This document shows positions 39,849 to 55,086 of a DNA stretch of 64,000 bases, one piece after another (the first letter of the stretch is position 1; each line of letters begins with the position of its first letter). The DNA lies in NCBI RefSeq assembly GCF_018388425.1, contig NZ_CP074406.1, positions 1,736,001 to 1,800,000 on the forward strand. Reading direction: 5' to 3'. The notes under the pieces are model-generated. The model was not told where the DNA came from. It saw nothing but the letters and a program-made list of their open reading frames with translations, and searched no databases. This DNA is from Nocardioides faecalis (GTDB lineage Bacteria; Actinomycetota; Actinomycetes; Propionibacteriales; Nocardioidaceae). A program made the translations under genes and the position numbers.

Positions 39849-40019
39849 ATGGGTCTCGACGACAAGCTGAAGAACAGCGCCGAGGAGAAGCTGGGCGCCG
39901 GCAAGGAAGCCGTGGGCAAGGCCACCGACGACAAGGACCTCGAGGCCGAGGGCAAGGGCGACCAGATGAAGGGGAGCCTGAAGCAGGCCGGCGAGAAGGT
40001 CAAGGACGCGTTCAAGTAG
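39849..40019 (+). CDS. CsbD-like small stress protein
   Basis: The 56-residue protein reads MGLDDKLKNSAEEKLGAG and continues with KEAVGKATDDKDLEAEG, GDQMKGSLKQAGEKVKDAF, the Lys/Glu/Gly-rich pattern of the CsbD family. In Bacillus csbD belongs to the general stress regulon; its biochemical role is unknown. GAGAGGAG lies about seven bases before the ATG. A perfect terminator follows the stop, so it is a single-gene transcript. Confidence 0.85.
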   Translation: MGLDDKLKNSAEEKLGAGKEAVGKATDDKDLEAEGKGDQMKGSLKQAGEKVKDAFK

Positions 40020-40039
40020 TCCGCACCGTTTCGTGCGTG

Positions 40040-40063
40040 AGGGGCCCCGATCGGGGCCCCTTT
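40040..40063 (+). terminator. Rho-independent terminator of csbD
   Basis: AGGGGCCCC, GATC, GGGGCCCCT form a perfect 22-base palindrome (40040-40061) ending in TTT. It lies 20 bases after the CsbD stop. Confidence 0.85.
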
Positions 40064-40112
40064 CGCATGTCCGGGCACGTAAGCACCGGGCGAGGACGGG
40101 TACCGGCGCGCC

Positions 40113-41099
40113 ATGACCCGATTCGGCTACACCCTGATGACCGAGCAGTCCGGCCCCCGCGAGCTGGTGCGCTACGCCGTCGCCGCGGAGCAGCGCGGCT
40201 TCGACCTCCTGGTCTCCAGTGACCACTACTCGCCGTGGCTGACCGAGCAGGGGCACGCGCCGTACGCCTGGACGGTGCTCGGCGCCGTCGCGCAGGCCAC
40301 GGAGCGGGCCGAGCTGATGACGTACGTGACCTGCCCGACGATGCGCTACCACCCGGCCGTGGTCGCCCAGAAGGCAGCGACGCTGGGGCTGCTCTCCGAG
40401 GGCCGGTTCACCCTCGGCGTCGGCAGCGGCGAGAACCTCAACGAGCACGTCATCGGCCAGGGCTGGCCCGCCGTCGCCACCCGCCAGGAGATGCTCGCCG
40501 AGGCGATCGAGGTCATCCGGGCCCTGCACACCGGCGAGCTCGTCGACCACGCCGGGCAGTACTTCGACGTCGCCTCTGCCCGGATCTGGGACCTGCCCGA
40601 GGAGCCGGTGCGGATCGGGGTGGCCGTCGGCGGTCCCCGGGCCATCGACCAGCTCGCCCCGCTGGCCGACCACATGATCGCCGTGGAGCCGGACGCCGAC
40701 CTCGTGAGCACCTGGAACGACGCCGAGGGCGCGCCCCGCATCGGCGACGGCGGCGCCCGGGCGATCGGCCAGGTGCCGATCTGCTGGGCGCCCACCGAGG
40801 AGGAGGGCCGTGCCCTGGCGCACGAGCAGTTCCGCTGGTCCGTCGGAGGCTGGGACGTCAACGCCGACCTGCCCACCCCGGCCGGCTTCGCCTCCGCCAC
40901 CCAGTTCGTCCGGGCCTCCGACGTCGCCGAGAACATCCCCTGCGGGCCGGACCTGGACGCCATCGCCGAGGCGGTGCTGGCCTACCCCCGTGCCGGGTTC
41001 ACCGACGTGGCGCTGGTGCAGGTCGGTGACCGCTACCAGCAGCAGTTCCTCGACGAGGTCGCCGAGCCGCTGCTGGAGAGGCTGCGCAGCGCAGGCTGA
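40113..41099 (+). CDS. F420-type LLM-class oxidoreductase
   Basis: The 328-residue TIM-barrel protein matches the F420-dependent glucose-6-phosphate dehydrogenase-like branch: FGYTLMTEQSGPRELVRYAV at the N-terminus, then ERAELMTYVTCPTMRYHPAV, FTLGVGSGENLNEHVIGQGW and a C-terminal DVALVQVGDRYQQQFLDE. The MTYVTCPTxRYHP and GSGENLNEH motifs are typical of that group. The substrate is unknown; the specific FGD1 assignment is not supported. It stands alone between two hairpin terminators. Confidence 0.88.
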   Translation: MTRFGYTLMTEQSGPRELVRYAVAAEQRGFDLLVSSDHYSPWLTEQGHAPYAWTVLGAVAQATERAELMTYVTCPTMRYHPAVVAQKAATLGLLSEGRFTLGVGSGENLNEHVIGQGWPAVATRQEMLAEAIEVIRALHTGELVDHAGQYFDVASARIWDLPEEPVRIGVAVGGPRAIDQLAPLADHMIAVEPDADLVSTWNDAEGAPRIGDGGARAIGQVPICWAPTEEEGRALAHEQFRWSVGGWDVNADLPTPAGFASATQFVRASDVAENIPCGPDLDAIAEAVLAYPRAGFTDVALVQVGDRYQQQFLDEVAEPLLERLRSAG

Positions 41100-41113
41100 C
41101 CGGCTCACGGGCT

Positions 41114-41147
41114 GCTCAGCGGCCGGCCGGTTGGTCGGCCGTTGAGC
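41114..41147 (+). terminator. Hairpin after the F420-type oxidoreductase
   Basis: GCTCAGCGGCC (41114-41124) pairs with GGCCGTTGAGC (41137-41147), an 11-base stem with one G-T pair and a 12-base loop. There is no T-run. It lies between the oxidoreductase and the pyr promoter. Confidence 0.5.
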
Positions 41148-41155
41148 GCGCCCGC

Positions 41156-41161
41156 TAGGGT
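41156..41161 (+). promoter_or_regulatory. -10 element TAGGGT of the pyr operon
   Basis: TAGGGT would start transcription near 41168, giving a leader of about 60 bases that contains the PyrR-type hairpin. No clear -35 is visible. Confidence 0.4.
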
Positions 41162-41186
41162 GAGGCGCAGTTCGACATCCTTTAAC

Positions 41187-41214
41187 GAGCCGTCCTGTGA
41201 GGCGGAGAAGGAGG
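41187..41214 (+). promoter_or_regulatory. PyrR-binding leader hairpin overlapping the Shine-Dalgarno region
   Basis: CCG-T-CC (41190-41195) pairs with GG-CGG (41201-41205) with a bulged T, closing a TGTGA loop. The CTGTGAGG loop region resembles the conserved PyrR-binding RNA motif of Bacillus and mycobacteria. AGAAGGAGG follows at once (41206-41214), so PyrR bound with UMP could block translation initiation, as reported for Mycobacterium smegmatis. Confidence 0.75.
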
Positions 41215-41226
41215 TCAGGCACGCTG

Positions 41227-41814
41227 ATGCCTACCCACGCCCAGGTCCCCGCCGAGGGACGCGTCGTCCTCGACGCCGGCGACATCTCGCGGGCCGTGAC
41301 CCGCATCTCCCACGAGATCCTCGAGCGCAACAAGGGCGCCGAGGATCTCCTGCTTCTCGGGCTGCACACCCGCGGCGTGCCGCTGGCCCACCGGATCGCG
41401 GCCAGCATCGCGACCGTCGAGGGCACCCAGGTCCCGGTCGGCTCGCTGGACGTGACCATGTACCGCGACGACCTGCGCTCGCACCCGACCCGGGCGCCGC
41501 ACCGCACGGAGCTGCCCGCGGCCGGCCTGGACGGCAAGACGGTCGTGCTGGTCGACGACGTGCTCTACTCCGGGCGCACCATTCGCGCCGCCCTCGACGC
41601 ACTGTCGGATCTCGGCCGGCCCGCCGCGGTCCGGCTGGCCGTGCTGGTCGACCGCGGCCACCGCGAGCTGCCGATCCGCGCCGACCACGTCGGCAAGAAC
41701 CTGCCCACCGCCCGCAGCGAGCGGGTCAGCCTGCGGCTGGCCGAGATCGACGGCGAGGACGAGGTCCGCATCGTCGGTGGCACCACGGTCGGCTCGCAGG
41801 AGGGCACCGCATGA
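41227..41814 (+). CDS. pyrR: PyrR, pyr operon RNA-binding regulator/uracil phosphoribosyltransferase
   Basis: PyrR senses UMP and represses the pyr operon by RNA binding. The ATG at 41227 gives 195 residues; starting further upstream would translate the leader hairpin. Motifs are [30 protein letters not shown], and the PRPP loop [18 protein letters not shown]. The C-terminal RHYPIR-like region reads [19 protein letters not shown]. The stop overlaps pyrB. Confidence 0.95.
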   Translation: MPTHAQVPAEGRVVLDAGDISRAVTRISHEILERNKGAEDLLLLGLHTRGVPLAHRIAASIATVEGTQVPVGSLDVTMYRDDLRSHPTRAPHRTELPAAGLDGKTVVLVDDVLYSGRTIRAALDALSDLGRPAAVRLAVLVDRGHRELPIRADHVGKNLPTARSERVSLRLAEIDGEDEVRIVGGTTVGSQEGTA

Positions 41815-42758
41815 CCCGGCACCTGCTCAGCATCGACGACCTCGACGCCGCCGGGATCCACGAGCTGTTCACCACCGCCGCGGAGATGCACGACGTGCAG
41901 CGCCGCGAGGTCAAGAAGCTCCCCGCCCTGCGCGGACGCACCGTGATCAACCTGTTCTTCGAGGACTCCACCCGCACCCGGTCGAGCTTCGAGATCGCCG
42001 GCAAGTGGCTCTCCGCCGACGTGATCAACCTGTCCGCCAAGGGCAGCAGCGCCAGCAAGGGCGAGTCGCTGCGCGACACCGTCAAGACGGTCACCGCGAT
42101 GGGCGTCGACGGCCTCGTCGTGCGGCACCCCGCCAGCGGGTCCGCCGCGCAGATCAGCCAGTGGGTCGAGGTGCCGGTGGTCAATGCCGGGGACGGCACC
42201 CACGAGCACCCCACCCAGGCGCTGCTCGACGGCTACACGCTCACCCGCCGCCTGGGCACCCTGGAGGGCAAGCACGTCGTCATCGTCGGCGACGTCACCC
42301 ACAGCCGGGTGTTCCGCAGCAACGTCAAGAGCCTGACCAAGCTCGGCGCCACCCTCACCGTGGTCGCGCCGCCCACCCTGATGCCGGCCGGTGTCACGGC
42401 GTGGGCGCAGGCAGAGGGCTTCGCGACGTCGTACGAGCTGGACGCGGTGCTGCCCACCGCCGACGCCGTGATGATGCTGCGGGTGCAGCGGGAGCGGATG
42501 AGCGGCGGGTTCTTCCCGACCGCCCGGGAGTACACCATCGGCTACGGGCTGACCCGTGACCGTCTGTCGCTGCTCGCCCCCGGCACCCCGATCCTGCACC
42601 CCGGTCCGATGAACCGCGGCCTGGAGATCTCCCCGGACGCCGCCGACGCCGCCGACAGCCTGGTGCTCGACCAGGTCTCCGCCGGCGTCGCGATCCGGAT
42701 GGCCGTGCTCTACCACCTGCTCGCCGGCGAGCCCGACAAGACGGAGGTCATCGGCTGA
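41811..42758 (+). CDS. pyrB: Aspartate carbamoyltransferase catalytic subunit
   Basis: ATCase makes carbamoyl aspartate. The 315-residue protein has the carbamoyl phosphate motif [13 protein letters not shown] near residue 48, the [14 protein letters not shown] loop, and [14 protein letters not shown] near residue 128, with [12 protein letters not shown] near the end. No pyrI is present, as expected for this class. It overlaps pyrR by four bases and pyrC by one. Confidence 0.97.
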   Translation: MTRHLLSIDDLDAAGIHELFTTAAEMHDVQRREVKKLPALRGRTVINLFFEDSTRTRSSFEIAGKWLSADVINLSAKGSSASKGESLRDTVKTVTAMGVDGLVVRHPASGSAAQISQWVEVPVVNAGDGTHEHPTQALLDGYTLTRRLGTLEGKHVVIVGDVTHSRVFRSNVKSLTKLGATLTVVAPPTLMPAGVTAWAQAEGFATSYELDAVLPTADAVMMLRVQRERMSGGFFPTAREYTIGYGLTRDRLSLLAPGTPILHPGPMNRGLEISPDAADAADSLVLDQVSAGVAIRMAVLYHLLAGEPDKTEVIG

Positions 42759-44077
42759 TGAGCTCGACTCTGATCAAGGGCGCCACCCTGCCCGACGGTA
42801 CGACGGGCGACGTGCTGGTCGACGGCGGCGAGATCCGCGAGGTCTCCACCCGCCCGAGCACGACGCAGGCCACGCGCACCATCGACGCCGACGGCCTGGT
42901 GCTGCTGCCGGGCCTGGTGGACCTGCACACCCACCTGCGCGAGCCCGGCCGCGAGGACGCCGAGACGGTCCTCACCGGCTCGCGCGCCGCCGCGGTCGGC
43001 GGCTACACCGCCGTGCTGGCCATGGCCAACACCAACCCGGTCACCGACACCGCCGAGGCCGCCGAGCGCGTCCTCGACCTCGGCCGCGCCGCCGGCCTGG
43101 TCGACGTGCAGCCGGTCGGCGCCGTCACCAAGGGCCTCGCCGGCACCGAGCTCGCCGAGCTCGGGCTGATGGCCCGCTCCCGGGCCCGGGTGCGCGTCTT
43201 CTCCGACGACGGCAAGTGCGTGCACGACGCTCGCGTCATGCGCCGGGCGCTGGAGTACGTCAAGGCGTTCGGCGGCGTCGTCAGCCAGCACAGCCAGGAC
43301 CCCGACCTGGCCGGCCCGAGCGCCTGCTGCCACGAGGGCGAGCTGTCCGGCCGCCTGGGCCTGCCCGGCTGGCCCGGCGTCGCCGAGGAGGTCATCGTCG
43401 CCCGCGACGTGATGCTCGCCCGGCACACCGGCAGCCGCGTCCACGTCGCCCACGTCTCCACCGCCGGCAGCGTCGAGGTGCTGCGCTGGGCCAAGGAGCA
43501 GGCGAAGAAGGACGGGCGCTGGGACGTCACCGCCGAGGTCACCCCGCACCACCTGATGCTGACCACCGACCTGCTCGCCGGCTACGACCCCACCTACAAG
43601 GTCAACCCGCCGCTGCGCCCCGACGAGGACGTCGCCGCGCTGCGCGAGGCACTGGCCGACGGCACCATCGACGCCGTCGCCACCGACCACGCCCCGCACG
43701 CCCGCCACGACAAGGAGCACGCCTTCGCCGACGCCGCGTTCGGCATGCTCGGCCTGGAGACCGCCCTGTCGGTGGTCACCACCGTCATGGTCGAGGCCGG
43801 TCTGCTCGACTGGGCCGGCGTGGCGCGGGTGATGAGCGCCAACCCCGCCCGGATCGCGGGCCTGGACACCGCCCCGGTGCCGCAGGGCCGCCCGGTCGCG
43901 GTCGGCGAGCCGGCGAACCTGACCCTCGTCGACCCCACGGCGCACGTCACCGTCGACCGCGACGCCAGCGTCTCACTGAGCCGCAACAACCCTTGGCACG
44001 ACCGCAAGCTGTCCGGACGGGTCGTCGCCACGCTGCTGCGTGGCACGCCCACGGTGCTGGAAGGAGCACTCGCATGA
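42758..44077 (+). CDS. pyrC: Dihydroorotase (type I)
   Basis: The 439-residue amidohydrolase closes carbamoyl aspartate to dihydroorotate. The metal-binding [16 protein letters not shown] is near residue 53, an [10 protein letters not shown] aspartate takes the position of the bridging lysine as in Aquifex-type enzymes, and [14 protein letters not shown] lies near residue 306. Codon use and overlaps tie it to the operon. Confidence 0.96.
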   Translation: MSSTLIKGATLPDGTTGDVLVDGGEIREVSTRPSTTQATRTIDADGLVLLPGLVDLHTHLREPGREDAETVLTGSRAAAVGGYTAVLAMANTNPVTDTAEAAERVLDLGRAAGLVDVQPVGAVTKGLAGTELAELGLMARSRARVRVFSDDGKCVHDARVMRRALEYVKAFGGVVSQHSQDPDLAGPSACCHEGELSGRLGLPGWPGVAEEVIVARDVMLARHTGSRVHVAHVSTAGSVEVLRWAKEQAKKDGRWDVTAEVTPHHLMLTTDLLAGYDPTYKVNPPLRPDEDVAALREALADGTIDAVATDHAPHARHDKEHAFADAAFGMLGLETALSVVTTVMVEAGLLDWAGVARVMSANPARIAGLDTAPVPQGRPVAVGEPANLTLVDPTAHVTVDRDASVSLSRNNPWHDRKLSGRVVATLLRGTPTVLEGALA

Positions 44078-45228
44078 CCCCCACCCCCGCCCTCCTCGTC
44101 CTCGAGGACGGCCGCACCTTCCACGGCACGTCATACGGCGCCGAGGGGGAGACCTTCGGCGAGGCGGTCTTCAACACCGGCATGACCGGCTACCAGGAGA
44201 CGCTGACGGACCCCTCCTACCACCGCCAGGTGGTGGTGATGACCGCGCCGCACATCGGCAACACCGGCATCAACGACGAGGACCCGGAGTCCAAGAAGAT
44301 CTGGGTGGCCGGCTACGTGGTGCGCGACCCTGCGCGGGTGCCCAGCAGCTGGCGCTCGCGGCGCACCCTCGACGACGAGCTGCGCGCCCAGGGCGTCGTC
44401 GGCATCTCCGGCGTCGACACCCGCGCGCTGACCCGCCACCTGCGTGAGCGCGGTGCGATGCGGGTCGGCATCTCCACCGTCGAGACCGACCCGGCCGTCC
44501 TGCTGGAGAAGGTCAAGGCCTCTGCCGAGATGGCCGGCTCCAACCTCTCCGAGGCCGTCACCACCGCCGAGGCGTACGTCGTCCCGGCCCAGGGGGAGAA
44601 GCGGTTCACCGTGGCCGCGGTCGACCTCGGCATCAAGGACATGACGCCGTACCGGATGGCCGAGCGCGGCATCGAGGTGCACGTGCTGCCCGCGACCTCG
44701 TCGATCGACGACGTGCTCGCGGTCGGGGACGACGGCCCGGACGGGCTGTTCTTCTCCAACGGCCCCGGCGACCCGGCCGCCACCACGAACCAGATCGAGC
44801 TGCTGCAGGAGGCGCTGGGCCGCGAGCTGCCCTACTTCGGCATCTGCTTCGGCAACCAGCTCTTCGGTCGTGCGCTCGGCTTCGACACCTACAAGCTGAA
44901 GTACGGCCACCGCGGCATCAACCAGCCGGTGATGGACCTGACCACCCGCAAGGTCGAGGTCACCGCGCACAACCACGGCTTCGCCGTCGACGCCCCCGTC
45001 GACCGGGCCACCGAGACGCCGTACGGCCAGGCCAGCGTCAGCCACGTCTGCCTCAACGACGACGTGGTGGAGGGACTGGAGCTGCGCGACGACGAGGGCA
45101 ACCTCAAGTCGTTCTCGGTGCAGTACCACCCCGAGGCCGCGGCCGGGCCGCACGACGCGGCGTACCTCTTCGACCGGTTCGTCGACCTGCTCGCCAGCTC
45201 GACCAGCTCGACCAGCAAGGAGAACTGA
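44074..45228 (+). CDS. carA: Carbamoyl-phosphate synthase small subunit
   Basis: CarA provides ammonia from glutamine to CarB. From ATG 44074 the 384-residue protein has the N-terminal [20 protein letters not shown] domain and a class I glutaminase domain with FFSNGPGDP, the nucleophile in [14 protein letters not shown], and [13 protein letters not shown] for the catalytic His and Glu. The ends overlap pyrC and nearly abut carB (one base gap). Confidence 0.96.
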   Translation: MTPTPALLVLEDGRTFHGTSYGAEGETFGEAVFNTGMTGYQETLTDPSYHRQVVVMTAPHIGNTGINDEDPESKKIWVAGYVVRDPARVPSSWRSRRTLDDELRAQGVVGISGVDTRALTRHLRERGAMRVGISTVETDPAVLLEKVKASAEMAGSNLSEAVTTAEAYVVPAQGEKRFTVAAVDLGIKDMTPYRMAERGIEVHVLPATSSIDDVLAVGDDGPDGLFFSNGPGDPAATTNQIELLQEALGRELPYFGICFGNQLFGRALGFDTYKLKYGHRGINQPVMDLTTRKVEVTAHNHGFAVDAPVDRATETPYGQASVSHVCLNDDVVEGLELRDDEGNLKSFSVQYHPEAAAGPHDAAYLFDRFVDLLASSTSSTSKEN

Positions 45229-45229
45229 C

Positions 45230-49574
<4,345 letters not shown>

Positions 49575-49578
<4 letters not shown>

Positions 49579-50444
49579 CCACGACCCAGCCAGCTCCTTT
49601 CGGTGCCCGGCTGCACGCGCTCGCCGCGGAGCGCGGACCGTTCTGCGTGGGCATCGACCCGCACGCCGTGCTGCTGCGCGCCTGGGGGTACGACGACGAC
49701 GTGGCCGGCCTCGAGCAGTTCGCGCTGCGCGCGGTGGAGGCCGTGGCGCCGTACGTCAGCACGGTGAAGCCGCAGTCGGCGTTCTACGAGCGCTTCGGCA
49801 GCCGCGGCGTCGCGGTGCTGGAGCGGGTGATCGCGGCGGCCCGGGCCGCGGGCGCGCTGGTGCTTCTCGACGTCAAGCGCGGCGACATCGGCTCCACCTC
49901 GCAGGCCTACGCCGACGCCTACCTGGACCCGTCCTCGCCGCTGGCCTCCGATGCGGTCACGCTCAGCCCCTACCTCGGCTTCGGCTCGCTGACGCCGTTC
50001 GTCGAGTCCGCCCGCACCCACGGCGCCGGGCTGTTCGTGCTGGCCGCGACGTCCAACCCGGAGGGCCCGGAGGTGCAGAGCGCCCGGACCGGCGCCGCGT
50101 TCGGCGGCCGCGGGGTCGCGGCCACCGTGCTGGCGCACCTGCGCGCGCTCAACGGCGACGCCGAGCCGCTCGGCTCCTTCGGCGCGGTCGTGGGCGCCAC
50201 GCTCGGCGACCGGGGCGGCCTGGCCGCCCTCGGCCTGGAGCCCGCGGACCTGGCCTTCAACGGTCCCGTGCTGGCGCCGGGCTACGGCGAGCAGGGCGGC
50301 ACCACCGCGGACCTGCGCCGCCTCTTCGGGGCCAGCGACGGCCACGTGATCGCCACGTCCTCCCGCGGTGTGCTCCGGCTGGGCCCGGACCCCGTCGCGC
50401 TGCGCGACGCCGTGCTGCGCGCCAACGAGGAGCTGCGCGGGTGA
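49575..50444 (+). CDS. pyrF: Orotidine-5'-phosphate decarboxylase (actinobacterial type)
   Basis: The 289-residue protein decarboxylates OMP to UMP. CVGIDPH near residue 25 and [19 protein letters not shown] near residue 98 carry the catalytic Asp/Lys network, and the C-terminal loop reads [16 protein letters not shown]. The longer length and DVKRGDI form fit the pyrF type 2 family. It completes the route to UMP except pyrE, which is not in the window. Confidence 0.95.
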
Positions 50445-50938
50445 GCCCGGCGGCGCGCCGCCGACCGGCCTGGGCGACCCCGGGCCGGCTGCTGCTCGCC
50501 GTCCTGGCGCTGGCCCTGGTCGTCGCCGCCGTCGTGTGGCTGCGCCCCGGGCAGGCCGACGACCCGTTCGCTGCCTACTGCGAGGAGGTCGTCGAGCGCC
50601 GCGAGGACCTGGGTGCAGCGCTCGGTGCCGGCAAGGAGACCGGACTGCTGCGCGCGCTGCCGTCCTTCGAGCGGCTGGCCGAGAAGTCGCCCAAGGACCT
50701 GCGCGACGAGTGGGCGATCGTCGTGGAGCGGGTGAGCGCGCTGCGCGACGCCCTCGAGGCCGCCGGCGTCGACCCCGCGTCGTACGACCCCGAGGAGCCG
50801 CCGCAGGACTTGTCCGACGACGAGCTGGCTGCGATCCGCACCGCCGCGGTGCGCCTGGCAGCCGCTGAGTCGCGGGCCGCCTTCGCCGGGGTCGCGCAGC
50901 AGGCGCGCGACGTCTGCAAGACCCCGCTGAGCCTGTGA
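50441..50938 (+). CDS. Membrane-anchored protein of unknown function after pyrF
   Basis: I do not recognise the family. The 165-residue protein starts at GTG 50441, overlapping pyrF by four bases. It has one N-terminal membrane helix (about 16-35, LLLAVLALALVVAAVVWL) and a helical extracytoplasmic domain with two widely spaced cysteines (AAYCEEVVERRED and ARDVCKTPLSL) that could form a disulfide. The overlap suggests co-expression with pyrF, but no pyrimidine role is indicated. Confidence 0.7.
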   Translation: MSPAARRRPAWATPGRLLLAVLALALVVAAVVWLRPGQADDPFAAYCEEVVERREDLGAALGAGKETGLLRALPSFERLAEKSPKDLRDEWAIVVERVSALRDALEAAGVDPASYDPEEPPQDLSDDELAAIRTAAVRLAAAESRAAFAGVAQQARDVCKTPLSL

Positions 50939-50960
50939 CCAGGTCTGCGCGGGCACCACG

Positions 50961-50990
50961 TTGCCGCGCCTGATCAGGTGTGGCTAGATT
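50961..50990 (+). promoter_or_regulatory. Promoter of mihF
   Basis: TTGCCG (50961-50966) and TAGATT (50985-50990) are 18 bases apart, one of the better -35/-10 pairs in the window. The leader would be about 50 bases and ends with a GAAGGA Shine-Dalgarno sequence. Confidence 0.5.
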
Positions 50991-51048
50991 GACCGGCGGC
51001 GCTCGGATCCGCCCGTAGACCGCTGACCCACACCGAAGGATGCCCCCT

Positions 51049-51372
51049 GTGGCTTTGCCCCCCTTGACTCCCGAACAGCGACAGGCCGCACTGCAGAAGG
51101 CCGCGGCCGCGCGCCGTGAGCGGGCCGAGGTGAAGAACCGGCTGAAGAACGCGGGCGGCACCATCAGCGAGGTGCTCGCCGCCGGCCAGGTCAACGAGGT
51201 CGTCGGCAAGATGAAGGTGATCGACCTGCTGCAGTCGGTGCCCGGCATGGGCAAGGTCCGCGCCCGGCAGATGATGGAGCGCCTCGGCATCGCCGAGTCC
51301 CGACGTGTGCGTGGGCTCGGTGCGAAGCAGATCGCCGCGCTCGAGCGCGAGTTCGCCCCCGGTTCCGACTGA
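51049..51372 (+). CDS. mihF: Actinobacterial integration host factor MihF
   Basis: This 107-residue nucleoid protein bends DNA and is unrelated to E. coli IHF. I prefer GTG 51049, which gives the family N-terminus [20 protein letters not shown] and has GAAGGA eight bases upstream; ATG 51040 would add three residues. The helix-two-turn-helix core is [19 protein letters not shown] and the conserved [18 protein letters not shown] ends it. mihF-gmk-rpoZ is the standard actinobacterial order. Confidence 0.95.
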   Translation: MALPPLTPEQRQAALQKAAAARRERAEVKNRLKNAGGTISEVLAAGQVNEVVGKMKVIDLLQSVPGMGKVRARQMMERLGIAESRRVRGLGAKQIAALEREFAPGSD

Positions 51373-51373
51373 C

Positions 51374-51940
51374 GTGACCCGTAGCCGTCTCTTCGTCCTC
51401 GCCGGACCCACCGCGGTCGGCAAGGGCACCGTGGCCGCCGCCATGCGCGAGCAGCACCCCGAGGTCTACCTGTCGGTCTCCGCGACCACCCGCCCGCCTC
51501 GCCCGGGCGAGGTCGACGGCGTGCACTACCACTTCGTCGACGACGCCACCTTCGACGCGATGATCGCCGACGACGAGCTGCTGGAGTGGGCCACGGTGCA
51601 CGGCGTGCACCGCTACGGCACCCCTCGCGCCGGCGTCGAGGCGGCGCTGGCCGCCGGCCGCCCGGCGATGCTGGAGATCGACCTGCAAGGCGCCCGGCAG
51701 GTGCGCCGCACCATGCCGGACGCCGTCTTCGTCTTCCTCAAGCCGCCGTCGTGGGAGGAGCTCGTCCGGCGCCTCGTCGGCCGCGGCACCGAGACCGAGG
51801 AGGAGCGCGAGCGCCGGCTGGCCACGGCCAAGCTCGAGCTGGCCGCCGAGTCCGAGTTCGACGTGACGATCATCAACCGCGAAGTTAACGCCGCGGTGCA
51901 GGAGTTGGTAGCCTTGATGATTGGGAGTTCTGCGCCCTAG
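51374..51940 (+). CDS. gmk: Guanylate kinase
   Basis: Gmk converts GMP to GDP. From GTG 51374 the 188-residue protein has the P-loop [15 protein letters not shown], the GMP-binding [22 protein letters not shown], and a LID with [17 protein letters not shown]. The P-loop lacks the usual second Ser (AVGKGT rather than GVGKST), which is common in actinobacteria. One base separates it from mihF. Confidence 0.95.
   Translation: MTRSRLFVLAGPTAVGKGTVAAAMREQHPEVYLSVSATTRPPRPGEVDGVHYHFVDDATFDAMIADDELLEWATVHGVHRYGTPRAGVEAALAAGRPAMLEIDLQGARQVRRTMPDAVFVFLKPPSWEELVRRLVGRGTETEEERERRLATAKLELAAESEFDVTIINREVNAAVQELVALMIGSSAP
51885..51914 (+). promoter_or_regulatory. Possible rpoZ promoter inside gmk
   Basis: TTAACG (51885-51890) and TAGCCT (51909-51914) are 18 bases apart in a locally AT-richer part of the gmk 3' end. 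The predicted leader is about 88 bases. The match is moderate. Confidence 0.4.
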
Positions 51941-52008
51941 CCGGCGCTCGTCGTCGCTCTTGTCGCCCGGACTCCGCAATCCACCGAGAACTGTGAGGCT
52001 GTAACCAC

Positions 52009-52341
52009 GTGTCTGCCCCGAACATCGCCGCCGAGGGTGTCACCAACCCTCCGATCGACGACCTGCTGTCCAAGACCGACAGCAAGTACAAGCTGGTTCT
52101 CTACAGCGCCAAGCGCGCCCGGCAGATCAACGCCTACTACTCCCAGCTCGGCGAGGGCCTGCTGGAGTACGTCGGCCCCCTCGTGGAGACCCACGTGCAG
52201 GAGAAGCCGCTCTCGATCGCGCTGCGCGAGATCAGCCAGGACCTGCTGACCTGCGAGGACATCGACCCCGCCGAGCTCGCTGCCGAGCAGGCCGCGGCTG
52301 CCGCGGCAGCGGCCGAGCAGGCCGCCCCCGCCGCCGAGTGA
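52009..52341 (+). CDS. rpoZ: DNA-directed RNA polymerase omega subunit
   Basis: The omega subunit assists RNA polymerase assembly. The 110-residue protein shows [40 protein letters not shown], and [20 protein letters not shown], as in mycobacterial and Streptomyces omega. An Ala/Glu-rich tail ends it. GTG is the start. It is followed after ten bases by coaBC, the usual arrangement. Confidence 0.95.
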   Translation: MSAPNIAAEGVTNPPIDDLLSKTDSKYKLVLYSAKRARQINAYYSQLGEGLLEYVGPLVETHVQEKPLSIALREISQDLLTCEDIDPAELAAEQAAAAAAAAEQAAPAAE

Positions 52342-52351
52342 GCTGACCCCC

Positions 52352-53626
52352 ATGGCACGCGTGGTGCTCGGTGTGTCCGGCGGCATCGCGGCCTACAAGG
52401 CCTGCGAGCTGCTCCGCCGGTTCACCGAGTCCGGCCACGACGTCACGGTCGTCCCGACCGCGGCGGCCCTGGAGTTCGTCGGCGCGCCCACCTGGGCCGC
52501 GCTGTCGGGCAAGCCGGTCTCCGCCGAGGTGTGGACCGGCGTCCACGAGGTGCCTCACGTGCGTCTCGGCCAGGGCGCCGACCTGGTCGTGGTGGCCCCG
52601 GCCACCGCCGACCTGCTCGCCAAGGCGGCGCACGGCCTGGCCGACGACCTGCTGACCAACACGCTGCTCACCGCGCGTTGCCCGGTGGTGCTCGCGCCCG
52701 CGATGCACACCGAGATGTGGGAGCACCCGGCCACCGTCGCCAACGTCGCCACGCTGCGCTCGCGCGGCGTGGTGGTGATCGAGCCCGCCGAGGGCCGGCT
52801 CACCGGAGCGGACACCGGCAAGGGCCGCCTGCCCGACCCCGTCGAGATCTTCGAGCTCGCCCGCGACGTGCTGGAGCGCAGCACCGGCGCGGCGACCGGT
52901 GGCACGACCGGTGGCACGACCGGTGGGACGAGTGGCGCGGCACCGCTGGGTGACCTCGCAGGGCGCCGCGTCGTGGTCTCCGCCGGCGGCACCCGCGAGC
53001 GGCTCGACCCGGTCCGCTTCCTCGGCAACCGGTCCTCGGGCCGGCAGGGCTACGCCCTGGCCCGGGCCGCGGCCGCACGCGGCGCGGAGGTCACCCTCGT
53101 CGCCGCGAACGTCACCCTGCCCGACCCGGCCGGGGTGAAGGTGGTGGCTGTCGAGTCGACCGCCGAGCTGCGCGACGCCGTGCTGAGCGCCAGTGTCGAC
53201 GCCGACGCGGTGGTGATGGCCGCTGCGCCGGCCGACTTCCGCCCGCTCAGCACGTCGGAGACGAAGATCAAGAAGGCCGACGACGGCTCCGCGCCGTCCA
53301 TCGTCCTGCAGCAGAACCCCGACATCCTCAAGGAGATCTCCACGCACCGGTCGCGACCGGACGCGGTGATCGTGGGGTTCGCCGCCGAGACCGGTGATCA
53401 CACCGGCAGCGTGCTCGACCTGGCCCGTGCCAAGCTGGCCCGCAAGGGTTGCGACCTGCTCGTGGTCAACGACGTCAGCGGGGGAGCGGTGTTCGGCAGC
53501 ACCGACAACGAGGCACTCATCCTCGGCGCCGACGGCTCGAGCACCGAGGTGCCGCACGGCTCGAAGTCGGCCCTGGCCCACCGGATCTGGGACCTGGTCG
53601 CCGTCCGCCTCGCCGGGCGTTCCTGA
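52352..53626 (+). CDS. coaBC: Bifunctional coenzyme A biosynthesis protein CoaBC
   Basis: The enzyme joins phosphopantothenate to cysteine (CoaB) and decarboxylates the product (CoaC). The N-terminal flavodoxin-like CoaC half begins [20 protein letters not shown] and includes [17 protein letters not shown]. The C-terminal CoaB half has [20 protein letters not shown] and the KIKK nucleotide loop ([10 protein letters not shown]). A Thr/Gly-repeat linker near residue 185 joins the domains, longer than in most homologues. Total length is 424 residues. Confidence 0.95.
   Translation: MARVVLGVSGGIAAYKACELLRRFTESGHDVTVVPTAAALEFVGAPTWAALSGKPVSAEVWTGVHEVPHVRLGQGADLVVVAPATADLLAKAAHGLADDLLTNTLLTARCPVVLAPAMHTEMWEHPATVANVATLRSRGVVVIEPAEGRLTGADTGKGRLPDPVEIFELARDVLERSTGAATGGTTGGTTGGTSGAAPLGDLAGRRVVVSAGGTRERLDPVRFLGNRSSGRQGYALARAAAARGAEVTLVAANVTLPDPAGVKVVAVESTAELRDAVLSASVDADAVVMAAAPADFRPLSTSETKIKKADDGSAPSIVLQQNPDILKEISTHRSRPDAVIVGFAAETGDHTGSVLDLARAKLARKGCDLLVVNDVSGGAVFGSTDNEALILGADGSSTEVPHGSKSALAHRIWDLVAVRLAGRS
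52895..52930 (+). repeat. 12-bp tandem repeat in the CoaBC linker
   Basis: Three in-frame units of ACCGGTGGCACG (the last with one change) encode Thr-Gly-Gly-Thr between the two enzyme domains. It is a flexible linker and likely length-variable. Confidence 0.85.
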
Positions 53627-53783
53627 GATACCACCGCACGACGCGCACGCGTCCGTATCGTTGGTGCGGCGCTGGGACTTTCCGGGAGTGCCTGGCAGCA
53701 TCTGGCACCATCCGTCACGACCTTTCCACCCGCACGGGCTCGGGGAACCCCGACTCGGTCCAAGCACCCAGGAGCTACACCAC
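53627..53783 (+). other. 157-base metK leader with no identified riboswitch
   Basis: This gap precedes metK and ends with AGGAG about nine bases before the ATG. A TCGGGGAACCCCGA self-complementary element lies near 53739-53752, and TATCGT (53656-53661) could be a -10 element. I compared it by eye with the SAM-I, SAM-II and SAM-IV cores and found no convincing match. The length leaves room for RNA control. Confidence 0.4.
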
Positions 53784-54983
<1,200 letters not shown>

Positions 54984-55010
54984 GCCGCGCGATCACGTGT
55001 GACGTGCTCG

Positions 55011-55052
55011 ACGCCCGCGCCCACCGTCTGCGGAGACGGTGGGCGCGGGCGT
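55011..55052 (+). terminator. Strong hairpin terminator after metK
   Basis: A 19-base perfect stem (left 55011-55029, beginning ACGCCCGCGCCCACC; right 55034-55052) closes a GCGG loop, followed by TTCTC. It lies 28 bases after the metK stop and ends 35 bases before priA. Confidence 0.85.
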
Positions 55053-55086
55053 TCTCACGTCGGGCGCCGCTGATAGAACTGCGGCC

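Noticed and set aside
53627..53783. A SAM riboswitch upstream of metK.
   Set aside because: I could not find the conserved core of the SAM-I, SAM-II or SAM-IV classes by eye.
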